A stretch of DNA of 64,000 nucleotides from Pseudoalteromonas phenolica (GTDB taxonomy: Bacteria > Pseudomonadota > Gammaproteobacteria > Enterobacterales > Alteromonadaceae): positions 62,001-126,000 of the forward strand of contig NZ_PNEC01000014.1 of NCBI RefSeq assembly GCF_005886345.1. The letters are read 5' to 3'. Both the position numbers and the translations under genes were made by a program. Below the pieces are notes generated by a model. The model made no database searches. It worked only from the letters and a program-made list of their open reading frames with translations, and was not told the DNA's origin. This document shows, piece by piece, positions 37,765 through 48,440 of the stretch (its first letter is position 1; every line of letters begins with the position of its first letter).

Positions 37765-39645
37765 CTAGTCTTCGAAGTAGGTATAACCTTCTAGACCTGC
37801 TTGTAGCTCAGCTAAATATTGCTGTTTTTGCGACTCAGGAATGGTTAACGCAGACACTAATTGCTGGAAGTTATCTGCAAGCGAACTCGGCTCATAATGC
37901 ACAAACTTCAATACATCAGTGACGCTATCACCCTTAATGGCATTGGTTAACTGATAACCGCTTTCAGTCATTTCAACATGTACTGAGTCGGTATCGCCAA
38001 ATAAATTATGTAAGTCACCTAAGATCTCTTGATATGCGCCGACCATAAACATCGCAATATGATATTGGTCGCCGGTATTGTATTGCGGAATTGGCAAACT
38101 CGCCTCGATGCCGGTACCTTCGACATATTCTCTGATCTGACCGTCAGAATCACAGGTAATATCTTGAATGATCGCACGTTGAGTCAATGGTGTATGTAAG
38201 TTCTCAATTGGCATCACAGGGAATAACTGCTGAATACCCCACACATCCGGCAGTGATTGAAATAAAGAGAAGTTAACAAATAACTTATCGGCCAGCTTTT
38301 CATTTAAGTCATCTAGCACTTCTCGGTGTGCACGCGATTTGCTGTCTAGCGCACTACGCACTTTATGCAGAATCGTAAAGTAGAGCTGCTCAATTTGCGC
38401 CCACTGCAGCATGCTTACTAAGCCATGCACATACTGACCATGCGCTTCGCTGAATAAATGCATCGCATCGTGGTAGCTTTCAAGTGCCATGCGCGGCGAC
38501 ACTTGCTGATATACGCCATATAGCTCTTGTAAAATAGTGTGTGCGTCGGTATCAGGTTGACTCACTTCGACCTGATTAGGGGCTGTTTCAACATCAATCA
38601 CATCTGTGATCAATACCGCGTGATGCGCAGTAAGTGCGCGGCCAGATTCTGTGATAATGGCAGGCTGAGTTAAGCCATGTTGCTCACACACATCAGCAAA
38701 CGCCGACACCACGTTTTTTGCATACTCTTCAACCGTGTAGTTCATCGAGCAAGCACTGCGTGAGCCCGAGCCTTCATAGTCAACACCTAAACCACCGCCT
38801 ACATCAACGGTACAAAGTGGCACGCCTATTTTAGAGAGCTCAGCAAAGTGACGGGCACATTCAATCAATGCACGTTGGATGTCACGGATATTGGCGATTT
38901 GCGAGCCGATGTGAAAATGCACCAACTGCATTAAATGCAGCTTGCCTGCGGCTTTTAGCATCTCTACCGCTTCAAGCACCTGACCTGCGGTAAGACCGAA
39001 CTTACCTTTTTCACCACCGGTATTTTGCCATTTTCCTTTACCAACTGAGTTGAGGCGAATGCGAATACCAATCGCAGGCTCAATGCCTAAGTCATCAATT
39101 TCTTTCAGCAAAGTGGTTAACTCAGAGAGCTTTTCGACTACGATATTAACGTGATGACCCAGCGCTTGACCAATACATGCCAAACGCAAAAATTCACTGT
39201 CTTTATAACCGTTACAGACAATTTTAATCGGCTGTTTTGCCAAGCCTAAAATGGCCATCAACTCAGGTTTAGAACCTGCCTCTAAACCGACTTTACCGCT
39301 TGGATGAGCCAGTAACTTGCTAACGACTGAGCGCTGCTGATTTACTTTAATTGGATAAACGCACGTGTAGTCGCCCTGATACCCTTTATGTTCGCACGCT
39401 TTTGCAAACGCATTGGTCATAGTATCGACTCTGTCTTGCAGAATATCGGTGAAACGAACCAGCACAGGTAAAGTTAAACCTTGTGCTTTAAATTCTTCAG
39501 TTAATTTTGTAAAAGAGATCGGTGCCTTACTTTGACATTTATCTGGAAATGCAACCAGCTCACCTTGCTCGTTGATATCAAAGTAGCCATCGCTCCAATG
39601 GGCTACGTTATATGTTGCTCGCGCGGTATCTAAACCCCAAGTCAT
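37765..39645 (-). CDS. speA: Biosynthetic arginine decarboxylase
   Basis: 626 residues, fold III PLP enzyme (alanine racemase-like barrel) converting arginine to agmatine, the first step of the agmatine route to putrescine. PLP lysine in YPIKVNQQRSVV (about residue 99), phosphate-binding VDVGGGLGVDYEGS, and the C-terminal CDSDGQI active-site cysteine motif. Length slightly below E. coli SpeA (658), from a shorter N-terminus. Divergent from speE; agmatinase is not in the window. Confidence 0.95.
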   Translation of the reverse strand: MTWGLDTARATYNVAHWSDGYFDINEQGELVAFPDKCQSKAPISFTKLTEEFKAQGLTLPVLVRFTDILQDRVDTMTNAFAKACEHKGYQGDYTCVYPIKVNQQRSVVSKLLAHPSGKVGLEAGSKPELMAILGLAKQPIKIVCNGYKDSEFLRLACIGQALGHHVNIVVEKLSELTTLLKEIDDLGIEPAIGIRIRLNSVGKGKWQNTGGEKGKFGLTAGQVLEAVEMLKAAGKLHLMQLVHFHIGSQIANIRDIQRALIECARHFAELSKIGVPLCTVDVGGGLGVDYEGSGSRSACSMNYTVEEYAKNVVSAFADVCEQHGLTQPAIITESGRALTAHHAVLITDVIDVETAPNQVEVSQPDTDAHTILQELYGVYQQVSPRMALESYHDAMHLFSEAHGQYVHGLVSMLQWAQIEQLYFTILHKVRSALDSKSRAHREVLDDLNEKLADKLFVNFSLFQSLPDVWGIQQLFPVMPIENLHTPLTQRAIIQDITCDSDGQIREYVEGTGIEASLPIPQYNTGDQYHIAMFMVGAYQEILGDLHNLFGDTDSVHVEMTESGYQLTNAIKGDSVTDVLKFVHYEPSSLADNFQQLVSALTIPESQKQQYLAELQAGLEGYTYFED

Positions 39646-39956
39646 CTCGACCTCTTAAACAAACTAGCAAAACATGCATTTTAATATGCAGTTTAAGCAT
39701 TTGCGACTGTATTTTTACTCATTTTGCTCAGTTACAACTAAGCTATAAATTAACAATCTATTTTTAACGCTACCACGTATTACAATTAAATGATTTTACT
39801 TGTAGCTATGTGTAAAACAGCACAGGTATAAGTTGAAAGCACCGGGGAAGATTGAAGTATAAAAAACTGCCCCAACATCTATCAAATAATGATTGAGCAT
39901 AAACTCAGGCGCTGGCAAAATGCGCCGTTAACAATTTACAGTGTGATTTAATTCTT
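39646..39956. other. Divergent intergenic region, speA / speE
   Basis: 311 bases. It should hold both promoters, but no strong hexamer pairs are visible. GGCGC and GCGCC form a small hairpin (39908-39926) in the putative speE leader, and a TGCAT/ATGCA dyad lies near 39680. The speE start has no clear ribosome binding site. No gene seen. Confidence 0.5.
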
Positions 39957-40817
39957 ATGTCGAATTTAGAAGCAAACCGTTGGTTTACCGAGATCAGTGA
40001 TCGCGATGGTAGTGCGTTCTCTTTACGCATCAATAAAAAGCTTGATGAAATTCAGTCTCCTTTCCAAAAAGTTGAGATGTTTGAAACAACTGATTTTGGC
40101 AACCTGATGATCATCGATGGTTGTACTATGGTAAGTACTCGTGAAAACTTCTTTTATCACGAGATGATGAGCCACCCTGCACTCTTCTCACACCCTGCAC
40201 CGAAAAACGTGGTGATTATTGGTGGTGGTGACTGCGGTACGTTACGTGAAGTACTGAAACACTCAGGTGTTGAAACAGTAACGCAAATCGACATAGACGA
40301 AGTAGTGACTCAAATGTCATTAAAATACTTCCCTGAATTATGTGAGTCAAACAACGACCCGCGTGCAACTGTGATGTTTGATGATGGCATCAAGTACATG
40401 CGCGAAGCAACGCCAGAATCAATTGATGTGATCATTGTTGATGGCACAGATCCAGTAGGTCCAGGTGAAGGTTTATTTAACCACGCTTTCTATACAAGCT
40501 GTCTAAATGCACTACGCACAGGCGGTATCATGATCCAACAAAGTGAATCTCCACTGATGCATATGCCACTGCTTTTAGAAATGCGCGATGCAATGAAAGA
40601 GGTTGGTTTTGCTGATTTACAAACACTACCTTTCCCGCAACCAATCTACCCAAGTGGTTTATGGTCGGCAACAATGGCTCGTAAAGGTGAGCGCTTCGAT
40701 GGCTTCCGTGAGCAAGATGCTGACAATGCAACATTTAACACAGATTACTACAATGTCGGTATTCATTATGGTGCATTAGCAACACCTAACTTTATGAAGC
40801 GCGCCTTCGAAAAGTAA
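39957..40817 (+). CDS. speE: Spermidine synthase (polyamine aminopropyltransferase)
   Basis: 286 residues. Transfers the aminopropyl group of decarboxylated S-adenosylmethionine to putrescine. Methyltransferase-like fold with VVIIGGGDCGTLREVLKH and the catalytic-region VDGTDPVGPGEGLF. Length matches E. coli SpeE (288). Divergent from speA, so the two ends of the spermidine route are joined here; speD, which supplies the cosubstrate, is not seen. Confidence 0.95.
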   Translation: MSNLEANRWFTEISDRDGSAFSLRINKKLDEIQSPFQKVEMFETTDFGNLMIIDGCTMVSTRENFFYHEMMSHPALFSHPAPKNVVIIGGGDCGTLREVLKHSGVETVTQIDIDEVVTQMSLKYFPELCESNNDPRATVMFDDGIKYMREATPESIDVIIVDGTDPVGPGEGLFNHAFYTSCLNALRTGGIMIQQSESPLMHMPLLLEMRDAMKEVGFADLQTLPFPQPIYPSGLWSATMARKGERFDGFREQDADNATFNTDYYNVGIHYGALATPNFMKRAFEK

Positions 40818-40836
40818 TAGCTTGTATTGCAGCAAT

Positions 40837-40864
40837 AAAAAAGCCCGATTAACTCGGGCTTTTT
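40837..40864. terminator. Bidirectional terminator, speE / DUF885 gene
   Basis: AAAAAAGCCCGA and TCGGGCTTTTT with a TTAAC loop, between two convergent genes. Confidence 0.92.
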
Positions 40865-40885
40865 ACACCTAGAAATATGTTTTAA

Positions 40886-42652
40886 CTATTTCTGCAATGT
40901 TTCTGTTATATAAATCTCTATTTGTTTCTCTAACACAAATAATGGCACTGAACCGTGGCGTAAAATCTGGTGATGGAATTCACGAATATCAAACTTATCA
41001 CCTAAACGTGTTTCAGCTTCTTTACGTAAGCGTTTAATCTTTAACTCTCCAATTTTATACGATAGTGCTTGTCCTGGCCATGATATGTAACGATCTGTTT
41101 CAGTTTTTACGTTATGTAGCGATAAAGCCGTGTTGTCTTGCATAAACTTCATTGCTCTATCTCGGCTCCAACCAAACATGTGCATACCGGTATCAACCAC
41201 TAAGCGCGCTGCACGCCACATTTCGTATGTTAAACGGCCAAAGTTGCTGTATGGGTCTTGGTAGAAACCTGCTTCTAGCCCTAAATATTCAGAATATAAG
41301 CCCCAACCTTCACCAAATGCTGAGATATAGGCATTACGACGGTAACTTGGTAAATAATCTAGCTCTGCGTTTAAAGCGATCTGTAAGTGATGGCCTGGCA
41401 CTGCTTCATGCAGTGTTAATGCTTCTAAAACATATAGCGGGCGCTTATCGAGTGCATAGGTATTTACCCAATAAAAGCCTGCTTCATCGTCTTTACGTGC
41501 ACCTGAATAACGACCCGTTGTGTATTTAGGCGCAATGCTCGCTGGCACTGGCGCAACACCGTATGGACGGCGCGGTAGCGTATGAAACAGTTTTGGTAGT
41601 TGAGCATCCATTTTCTTAGCTATATAAGACGCTTCTTTTAAAAGCTGTTCTGGGGTTGTAGCATAAAATTGTGGGTCTGTTCTTAAAAAGTGCACAAACT
41701 CAGCAAAGCTACCTTCAAAACCAACTTGCTTAATAATGCCTTCCATTTCAGCACGAATACGTGCCACTTCTTGTAAGCCAAGCTCATGAATTTGCTCAGG
41801 TATCATGCCTGTAGTGGTATAGTGCTTAGCTCGGTTAGCATAAAACGCTTTACCATTTGGTGTTGAGCTGATCCCTATTTCTTGACGCGCGGCAGGACGA
41901 TACTCAAGCGTAAAGAAATCGAAATAGGCTTGGTATGCTGGTATTACTTGCTCTGCAATAATATGCTTAGCTTTCTGTTGTAAAGCCGCCCACTGAGCAT
42001 CACTTAAGTTGGCCGTATTTGTTTTAAACGGCGCGAAAAACTCAGAGTTTTCAATATTGCGTGGAATATAAGCCAAAATAGACTCTTCATAGCCCTGTAG
42101 AACCGCTTGCGGTTGCGTCAGACCTATCTTGATCCCCTCTTTCATCCAATTGATGTTTTGCTCAAAGAAGCGAGGAACTTGTGTTAATCGCTGTAGATAC
42201 AGCTCAAATCCTGCATTTTTAGTAAAATCATGACCGCGAACCATAAACGATAGGCTCGAATGAAAGCCATATTCTGACGTCAATGGCATAAAGTGGGCAT
42301 TAAATTGGTATTCATCCACTTTATTTTGTACTTGTGCACGGATAATAGTGTGATTGATTTGGTTTTCACTGCTTAAGCGAGACACATCCATACTATCTAA
42401 TTGCGCTAGAAACGCTAATCTTTGCTGGTTTTGTGTATTTAAAGCACCAGCAGATAGGTTGGGCAATAAATACTCAGCATTTAAGTCTTTACGAGAATAT
42501 GCGCTAATTTCACCACGATAAGTTTCTATCTGCTTGGTAATTGCACTAAATGCTTCATCAGGAGCAGATCCAGTTAGCTGGCAACCTGATAAAGCTAAAA
42601 TTGCTGTAAACATACAAGCGCTTAATAAACGAGATGGTCGAAAGTGTTTCAC
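40886..42652 (-). CDS. DUF885 family lipoprotein, putative metallohydrolase
   Basis: About 588 residues. Starting at GTG 42652 the protein reads (V)KHFRPSRLLSACMFTAILAL SGCQL, a lipoprotein signal with an LSGC lipobox; AGGA sits eight bases upstream, so the longer frame is rejected. DUF885 proteins resemble zinc peptidases, and the motif ALTLHEAVPGHHLQ (two His and a Glu) is the probable metal site. Likely a periplasmic carboxypeptidase-like enzyme attached to a membrane; substrate unknown. Confidence 0.85.
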   Translation of the reverse strand: MKHFRPSRLLSACMFTAILALSGCQLTGSAPDEAFSAITKQIETYRGEISAYSRKDLNAEYLLPNLSAGALNTQNQQRLAFLAQLDSMDVSRLSSENQINHTIIRAQVQNKVDEYQFNAHFMPLTSEYGFHSSLSFMVRGHDFTKNAGFELYLQRLTQVPRFFEQNINWMKEGIKIGLTQPQAVLQGYEESILAYIPRNIENSEFFAPFKTNTANLSDAQWAALQQKAKHIIAEQVIPAYQAYFDFFTLEYRPAARQEIGISSTPNGKAFYANRAKHYTTTGMIPEQIHELGLQEVARIRAEMEGIIKQVGFEGSFAEFVHFLRTDPQFYATTPEQLLKEASYIAKKMDAQLPKLFHTLPRRPYGVAPVPASIAPKYTTGRYSGARKDDEAGFYWVNTYALDKRPLYVLEALTLHEAVPGHHLQIALNAELDYLPSYRRNAYISAFGEGWGLYSEYLGLEAGFYQDPYSNFGRLTYEMWRAARLVVDTGMHMFGWSRDRAMKFMQDNTALSLHNVKTETDRYISWPGQALSYKIGELKIKRLRKEAETRLGDKFDIREFHHQILRHGSVPLFVLEKQIEIYITETLQK

Positions 42653-42959
42653 TATAATTATCCTGTAGCTGTGTATGCTGCTACCATATCGACTAGAAAA
42701 GCCAATGTGCAATTAAATTGCGACCAGTTTAAGAAAAAGACAGATTTATACCGCCTTAATTCAAAGTCATATCTCACCTCATACTTTTTGCTCGAATTTC
42801 GAACAAAACACCCTGCTTATTTTTATATTTTCTACTCAAATGCATTTTTTACTTTGCAAAAATAAAGAAAAAAAGTAGTCTGGCAAATGTGATGGATCAC
42901 AGAGATATCAACTGGACGTTGTTTGTTTTTTGTTTATTTTGGTATGTGGTAGTAAGTTC
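42653..42959. other. Divergent intergenic region, DUF885 gene / degenerate GGDEF gene
   Basis: 307 bases, AT-rich. The dyad TGTGATGGATCACA (42888-42901) lies about 60 bases before the GGDEF gene. Its half-site spacing (four bases) does not fit the CRP consensus (six), so the binding factor is open. No gene seen. Confidence 0.45.
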
Positions 42960-43958
42960 ATGTTTCATGATCCAATGGAAATAGCTCAAGAGAAAATGAC
43001 TAAGGTCTGCTTGTTCTTAGAGCAGCATATTTTACCTCCGACACCATTAAGCTATCAGGTTGCTTATACTTACATCAGCAAAACTCATTCTGAGTTAAAC
43101 CGTACTCTCGACTATGCTATTCGACAAAATTACACTATTGATAGTATTTTTATCGAACAACTGTATTTTGAACATTTAAACCGTACTCATGATGCTGAAG
43201 CTGCCATGTTAAAAAATGTTGATGGCGTGGTGACAAGTCTAGCTAATTCAGCACAACAGTCACAGCGCAGTATCACCCACTTTGCTGAACAAGTAAGTAT
43301 TTGTGTCAATAGCTTAGATGAGCATAATGTGGCAAAAACTAAACATGCGTTGACACAACTTTCGAAGCAAACAGATATCATTCTACAGCAGCATCAAAAG
43401 TTTAAAGAGATGCTGCAAAAAACCCGCATGATGCATCGTGATGCTAAAACACAATTAGCTAAGCTACGCAAAGAACAACTTATTGATGTTCAAACTGGCA
43501 TGTATAAACGCCATTACCTGAATCAGCAAGCTCAATTATGGATTTCACAAGATAAACCAATCTGCGCCATTTCTATTCAAATCAATAACTTGCATGAATT
43601 CACTGAAGACTTCGGTGATTTAGTCAGCGAAGTTGTTTTAAACCGTGTAGCAAAGAAAATTCAAAAGTACGTATTTGAAAGTGGCCTTCCTGGACGCACA
43701 GCCAAAGATGAGTTTGTCGTATTGATGTCGGACATTGAACCTGATACCGCTAATATCATTGCTGAAAAAATTCGCGTAGGCGTTGAAAAACTGAAATTCG
43801 TCAGCTCTAAAAGCGAAAAAAATCTACCTAAAGTTGATCTATCATTTGGTATTGCTAAACGTAATGATGAAAGCAATTTTAACACCCTAGCTCGTAAAGC
43901 AAGCCATGCCGCACATAAAGCACACTCGTTGCAGCAGTCAGCTTATATCGCACTATAA
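42960..43958 (+). CDS. Degenerate GGDEF-domain protein
   Basis: 332 residues from ATG 42960 (an in-frame TTG at 42930 is less likely). The N-terminal half (about 1-160) is helical and probably coiled-coil, without membrane segments. The C-terminal GGDEF domain is decayed at every catalytic point: GGDEF reads AKDEF (about residue 248), the metal-binding Asp of the first strand is lost (IQINNL), and D-x-L-T-G-L-x-N-R is DVQTGMYKR. No RxxD inhibitory site. It is probably not a cyclase but a scaffold or sensor. Upstream of ubiE. Confidence 0.8.
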   Translation: MFHDPMEIAQEKMTKVCLFLEQHILPPTPLSYQVAYTYISKTHSELNRTLDYAIRQNYTIDSIFIEQLYFEHLNRTHDAEAAMLKNVDGVVTSLANSAQQSQRSITHFAEQVSICVNSLDEHNVAKTKHALTQLSKQTDIILQQHQKFKEMLQKTRMMHRDAKTQLAKLRKEQLIDVQTGMYKRHYLNQQAQLWISQDKPICAISIQINNLHEFTEDFGDLVSEVVLNRVAKKIQKYVFESGLPGRTAKDEFVVLMSDIEPDTANIIAEKIRVGVEKLKFVSSKSEKNLPKVDLSFGIAKRNDESNFNTLARKASHAAHKAHSLQQSAYIAL

Positions 43959-44076
43959 AAACGTTAATAACTTCTAAACTATCGTAATTTCATCTCGTTA
44001 TAAATTGCACCTATTGGGCGCAATCAAGTACACTATGGCAAGCAAGTTTCAATGCCAAACAATTAGAGAAGCACAG

Positions 44077-44832
44077 ATGAAAGAGTCGCAGCAAAATACC
44101 ACTGATTTTGGTTATAAAACCGTTGATCGCGCAGATAAAGCCTCTATGGTTGCCGATGTATTCCACTCCGTTGCGGCCAAATATGACATCATGAACGATC
44201 TCATGTCGTTCGGTATTCACCGCTTGTGGAAGCGTCAAGCCATTGCTTGTGCTGGTGTTCGTAAAGGCCACCGCGTTTTAGATCTTGCAGGCGGTACAGG
44301 CGACTTAACGGCAAAGTTCAGCCAGTTGGTTGGTGAAACCGGTCAAGTTATCTTAGGCGACATCAATGACTCTATGCTTAAAGTCGGTCGTGACAAACTG
44401 CGTGATTTAGGCTTAGTGAGCAACATTGAATATGTACAAATGAATGCCGAGGCACTGCCGTTTCCAGACAACAGTGTCGATGTGATCACTATCGCATTTG
44501 GGTTACGTAATGTCACTGACAAAGACGCGGCGCTTCGCTCTATGTACCGTATTTTAAAGCCGGGTGGCCGTTTACTCGTGTTGGAGTTTTCCAAAACAGA
44601 TAATGAAGCGCTTTCTAAGCTATATGACTTCTACTCTTTCAACATCTTGCCAAACATGGGCAAATTAGTGGCTAATGACAGTGAATCGTACCGCTATCTT
44701 GCCGAGTCAATTCGCATGCACCCAGATCAAGAGACACTGAAAGGCATGATGGAAAATGCGGGGTTCGAGCAAGCAACCTATCAAAATATGACAGGTGGCA
44801 TCGTCGCATTACACCGAGGCTTCAAGTACTAG
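44077..44832 (+). CDS. ubiE: Ubiquinone/menaquinone biosynthesis C-methyltransferase
   Basis: 251 residues, the length of E. coli UbiE, starting [23 protein letters not shown]-binding [15 protein letters not shown] and [20 protein letters not shown]. It C-methylates demethylmenaquinone and the ubiquinone precursor. The frame runs 24 codons upstream but the start at 44077 matches the family. First gene of ubiE-ubiJ-ubiB. Confidence 0.97.
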   Translation: MKESQQNTTDFGYKTVDRADKASMVADVFHSVAAKYDIMNDLMSFGIHRLWKRQAIACAGVRKGHRVLDLAGGTGDLTAKFSQLVGETGQVILGDINDSMLKVGRDKLRDLGLVSNIEYVQMNAEALPFPDNSVDVITIAFGLRNVTDKDAALRSMYRILKPGGRLLVLEFSKTDNEALSKLYDFYSFNILPNMGKLVANDSESYRYLAESIRMHPDQETLKGMMENAGFEQATYQNMTGGIVALHRGFKY

Positions 44833-44840
44833 GATCGACT

Positions 44841-45443
44841 ATGCTGACAACGCTTGCCTGCGCAGCCATTGAAAATGCGCTTAATCTACTTTTAGACAAA
44901 GAGCCTAGCTTAAAGCTAGCACTTGAGCAGGTTAAGCATAAAACCTTGGCGGTTGAAATTAGAGACTGGCACACAACTTATGCGCTCACTTTCACTGGCA
45001 AACAGTTTATGCTGTTCAACAACTATCAAGAGCAAGCAGAGTGTAAAATCAGCGCACATTTGGAAACTTTACCTGAGCTCAAAGACCCCAGTGTTATGAC
45101 GCAGCTTATTCGTCAGGAAAAACTGGATTTAGAAGGTGATTTACACTTAGCACAGGCCTATAGCGGCGCTTTTGCAAAATTAGACATTGATTGGGCTGAA
45201 CATCTATCTGCTTATATCGGTGATGCCCCAGCGCAACTCATCGTCGAAAAGGGCCAACAAACCAAAACATGTTTGAGCCACAGTGCTACAACCTTTGCTG
45301 GCACCTTTGCTCAACTTATGCAAGATGAGCTGAAAGTTGCGATCCACCCTTTAGAATTACAACAGTTTAAACAGCATACACGCGCTATAAAGCAGCATGC
45401 TGCGCAACTCGAACAACGTATTGAACAACTTTTAAATCGCTAA
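44841..45443 (+). CDS. ubiJ: Ubiquinone biosynthesis accessory factor UbiJ
   Basis: 200 residues with an SCP2-like lipid-binding domain (about 15-115) and a helical, glutamine-rich C-terminus. UbiJ holds the polyprenylated intermediates in the soluble Ubi complex with UbiK. Eight bases after ubiE and ten before ubiB, same order as E. coli. AGGA ribosome binding site. Confidence 0.93.
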   Translation: MLTTLACAAIENALNLLLDKEPSLKLALEQVKHKTLAVEIRDWHTTYALTFTGKQFMLFNNYQEQAECKISAHLETLPELKDPSVMTQLIRQEKLDLEGDLHLAQAYSGAFAKLDIDWAEHLSAYIGDAPAQLIVEKGQQTKTCLSHSATTFAGTFAQLMQDELKVAIHPLELQQFKQHTRAIKQHAAQLEQRIEQLLNR

Positions 45444-45453
45444 GGGAGCTATT

Positions 45454-47055
45454 TTGTCTGCATCGCGCTTGTATCATATTACAAAGACCCTTCTGCACTA
45501 CGGCCTTGACGACCTCATACCAAAAGACAAACTCCCTTGGTTTGCCAAAGCAGCTAGAAGCAGCTTATTTTGGCTGCAAAATCAGCATAAAGATAAGCCT
45601 CTTGGGTATCGCCTTCGCCTTGCCCTGCAATCTCTTGGCCCGGTTTGGATTAAGTTTGGGCAAATGCTGTCTACTCGTCGCGACTTGCTGCCAGATGATA
45701 TCGCCCGTGAGCTTGCCCTACTGCAAGACAAGGTAGAGCCGTTTGAAGGTCATAAAGCACAAAAGCTGATTGAACAAGCGCTAGAAATAAATAGCATCGA
45801 TGAGCTTTTTGCCAATTTTGAACAAACCCCATTGGCGTCAGCGTCTATTGCCCAAGTACACACCGCAACCCTAGAGTTTGAATCAGGTACTCAGGACGTC
45901 GTCATTAAAGTCATTCGCCCTGATATCGAAAAACAAATTCAGGCCGATTTATCTTTAATGGCACAAGTGGCGAAAGTCATCGTCAAGTTTATTGGAGAAT
46001 CACGCCGTCTTCGCCCCGTTGAAGTAGTCAAAGAGTATCGTAAGACTTTATTAGATGAACTCGACCTGCAACGTGAAGGGGCAAATGCCCTACAACTAAG
46101 ACGCAACTTCTTAGACTCTGATGCACTATATATTCCTGAAGTTTTCAGTGATTACTCACGCAAGAATGTGCTGGTGATGGAACGCATATACGGCATTCCT
46201 GTATCAGATATTGACGCCCTTGAAGCGCAAAATACTAATTTAAAATTACTTGCTGAACGTGGCGTTGAAGTCTTTTTCACCCAAGTATTCAGAGACAGTT
46301 TTTTCCATGCCGATATGCACCCTGGTAATATCTTTGTCTCTCGTGAACATCCTGAAAATCCAAAATATATTGGTATCGACTGCGGCATTGTCGGCACTCT
46401 AAACAAAGAAGATAAACGCTACCTTGCCGAAAACTTTATTGCCTTCTTTAACCGCGATTATCGCCAAGTCGCGCAGCTACATGTTGATTCAGGCTGGGTG
46501 CCCGCCGATACTTGCGTTGAAGAGTTTGAGTTTGCCATCCGTACGGTGTGCGAGCCCATTTTCAATAAACCGCTAGCTGAGATTTCATTTGGCCATGTGT
46601 TGGTGAATCTGTTTAACACGGCGCGTCGTTTCAACATGGAAGTACAACCACAGCTAGTGTTGCTACAAAAAACCTTACTATATGTTGAGGGGTTAGGTCG
46701 ACAGCTCTATCCACAGCTTGACCTTTGGCAAACGGCGAAACCTTTCTTGGAAAATTGGGTCAAAGAACAAGTAGGTCCTGTCTCAGTACTGAAACAAATG
46801 TATGCTAACTTACCATTTTGGGCAGAAAAGATGCCTGAGCTACCAGATTTAATCTATCAAAATCTGAAACAAAAAAAGCAGCATAACGTGCAGCCTGTTG
46901 TAAGCTCCCAAAAACCTATTTTACTGGGAATGCTGGCTTCTAGCTTATTCATTGTGTCAGGCCTAAGCTTTTTAGCAACGCAGACAACCTTAAGCACTAT
47001 TACCTTAATTGCATCAATTGGCGCATTTCTAGCGGCATGGCGTAAAACAGGGTGA
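45454..47055 (+). CDS. ubiB: Ubiquinone biosynthesis kinase-like protein UbiB
   Basis: 533 residues, ABC1/ADCK family protein kinase-like ATPase supporting ubiquinone synthesis. KxGQ motif in [19 protein letters not shown]-binding region [11 protein letters not shown], catalytic [13 protein letters not shown] and IGIDCGIVG; two membrane helices at the C-terminus. Start is TTG 45454 with GGGAG five bases upstream. Operon with ubiE and ubiJ. Confidence 0.96.
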   Translation: MSASRLYHITKTLLHYGLDDLIPKDKLPWFAKAARSSLFWLQNQHKDKPLGYRLRLALQSLGPVWIKFGQMLSTRRDLLPDDIARELALLQDKVEPFEGHKAQKLIEQALEINSIDELFANFEQTPLASASIAQVHTATLEFESGTQDVVIKVIRPDIEKQIQADLSLMAQVAKVIVKFIGESRRLRPVEVVKEYRKTLLDELDLQREGANALQLRRNFLDSDALYIPEVFSDYSRKNVLVMERIYGIPVSDIDALEAQNTNLKLLAERGVEVFFTQVFRDSFFHADMHPGNIFVSREHPENPKYIGIDCGIVGTLNKEDKRYLAENFIAFFNRDYRQVAQLHVDSGWVPADTCVEEFEFAIRTVCEPIFNKPLAEISFGHVLVNLFNTARRFNMEVQPQLVLLQKTLLYVEGLGRQLYPQLDLWQTAKPFLENWVKEQVGPVSVLKQMYANLPFWAEKMPELPDLIYQNLKQKKQHNVQPVVSSQKPILLGMLASSLFIVSGLSFLATQTTLSTITLIASIGAFLAAWRKTG

Positions 47056-47112
47056 TATTTTGCGCACTGGGCGTATAATCAATTTTATTTTATCTTTTTA
47101 TTTGGAGTCATT

Positions 47113-47343
47113 ATGGGTGTAGGTGGAATTAGTATTTGGCAACTTCTGATTGTTTTGGCGATCATTGTGCTTTTATTTGGTACTAAAAAACTACGCGGCA
47201 TTGGTGGCGATTTAGGTAATGCAGTAAAAGGCTTTAAAAAAGCCGTAGCTGATGAAGACCAAAACAGCAAACCTGAGCAGCTCAAAGACAACAGCCAACA
47301 GCAAACCCAAGCAGCTGAAGAAAAGCAAAAAGATAAGGTTTAA
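47113..47343 (+). CDS. tatA: Sec-independent protein translocase subunit TatA
   Basis: 76 residues: short N-terminal membrane helix ([20 protein letters not shown]), the [20 protein letters not shown] hinge and amphipathic helix, then a charged tail. Forms the Tat pore with TatC. GGAG ribosome binding site. A TATAAT hexamer at 47074-47079 without a clear -35 may give the tat genes their own promoter. Confidence 0.95.
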   Translation: MGVGGISIWQLLIVLAIIVLLFGTKKLRGIGGDLGNAVKGFKKAVADEDQNSKPEQLKDNSQQQTQAAEEKQKDKV

Positions 47344-47348
47344 CCCTT

Positions 47349-47681
47349 ATGGGGATGTGGGAATTAGTGGTCGTATTAATTGTCGGCCTTGTTGTGCTGG
47401 GACCTGAACGCCTGCCCGTCGCAATTAGAACTGTTAGCCGCTGGGTTAAAACCATTAAGTCGGTGGCTAACTCTGTTAAAGCAGAAGTCAATGAAGAGCT
47501 GCGAATTCATGAGTTGCATAACAACCTTAAAAAGGCTGAGCAACAAAATATGGAAGACTTAGCACCAGCATTGAAAGACTCTGTTGAAGAACTGAAAAAA
47601 GCCGCAGAGTCAGTGCAACACAGTTATAAGCAACCCGCTCAACAACCACCTGTTGAGCAGAAAAATGATAATCAAAAATAA
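47349..47681 (+). CDS. tatB: Sec-independent protein translocase subunit TatB
   Basis: 110 residues: membrane helix MGMWELVVVLIVGLVVLGPE RLP, then an amphipathic helix and polar tail. TatB with TatC recognises twin-arginine signals. Six bases after tatA. Confidence 0.94.
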   Translation: MGMWELVVVLIVGLVVLGPERLPVAIRTVSRWVKTIKSVANSVKAEVNEELRIHELHNNLKKAEQQNMEDLAPALKDSVEELKKAAESVQHSYKQPAQQPPVEQKNDNQK

Positions 47682-47693
47682 CGAGCATTCTTT

Positions 47694-48440
47694 ATGTCCG
47701 AATCGCTACAAAGCGGGTTTATTGGCCATCTAATTGAGTTGCGTAATCGCTTAATGAAGGCGCTACTTAGTATTTTATTGATATTTATTGCCTTGGTTTA
47801 CTTTGCTAACGATATTTACGCGTTTGTCGCAGACCCACTTGTACAAAGTTTGCCAGAAAACAGCACCATGATTGCGACCGATGTGACGGCCCCTTTCTTT
47901 GCACCATTCAAATTAACTCTGTTTATATCGCTATTTGCAGCCATCCCTTTCATTTTGCATCAGGTGTGGAGCTTTATAGCACCGGGCCTTTATCAACATG
48001 AGAAGCGCATGCTGATCCCAATTTTGGTCTCGAGTATTGTGCTGTTTTACTCAGGTATTGCTTTTTGTTATTTCGTTGTCATGCCAATCATTCTGGGCTT
48101 CTTTACCAGTGTTGGGCCTGAGATGATGACACTTTCTCCCGATATCAGTAGCTATTTAAGTTTTATCTTAAAGTTATTTTTTGCTTTTGGCGTGGCATTT
48201 GAGATCCCCGTTGCCATCATGCTGTTATGCTGGAGCGGCGCAACCACAACCCAAAGCTTGCGAGAAAAGCGCCCTTACATTGCCGTAGGTGCGTTTGTTA
48301 TTGCGATGTTTTTAACACCGCCAGATGTTCTATCACAAACTTTACTCGCATTACCTATGCTATTGTTATTTGAGTTAGGTCTCATATTAGCGGCTTTTTA
48401 TACAAAAAAAACAACTGAACAACAGGAAGAAGAGCTATGA
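47694..48440 (+). CDS. tatC: Sec-independent protein translocase subunit TatC
   Basis: 248 residues, six membrane helices. GFIGHLIELRNRLMKALLSI at the N-terminus and FAFGVAFEIPVAIMLL in helix 4 region, both hallmarks. It binds twin-arginine signal peptides. Its end overlaps the next gene by four bases (ATGA). Confidence 0.96.
   Translation: MSESLQSGFIGHLIELRNRLMKALLSILLIFIALVYFANDIYAFVADPLVQSLPENSTMIATDVTAPFFAPFKLTLFISLFAAIPFILHQVWSFIAPGLYQHEKRMLIPILVSSIVLFYSGIAFCYFVVMPIILGFFTSVGPEMMTLSPDISSYLSFILKLFFAFGVAFEIPVAIMLLCWSGATTTQSLREKRPYIAVGAFVIAMFLTPPDVLSQTLLALPMLLLFELGLILAAFYTKKTTEQQEEEL

Noticed and set aside
42888-42901. TGTGAT/ATCACA dyad as a CRP site
   Set aside because: Half-site spacing is four bases instead of six; does not fit CRP, and FNR half sites do not match.
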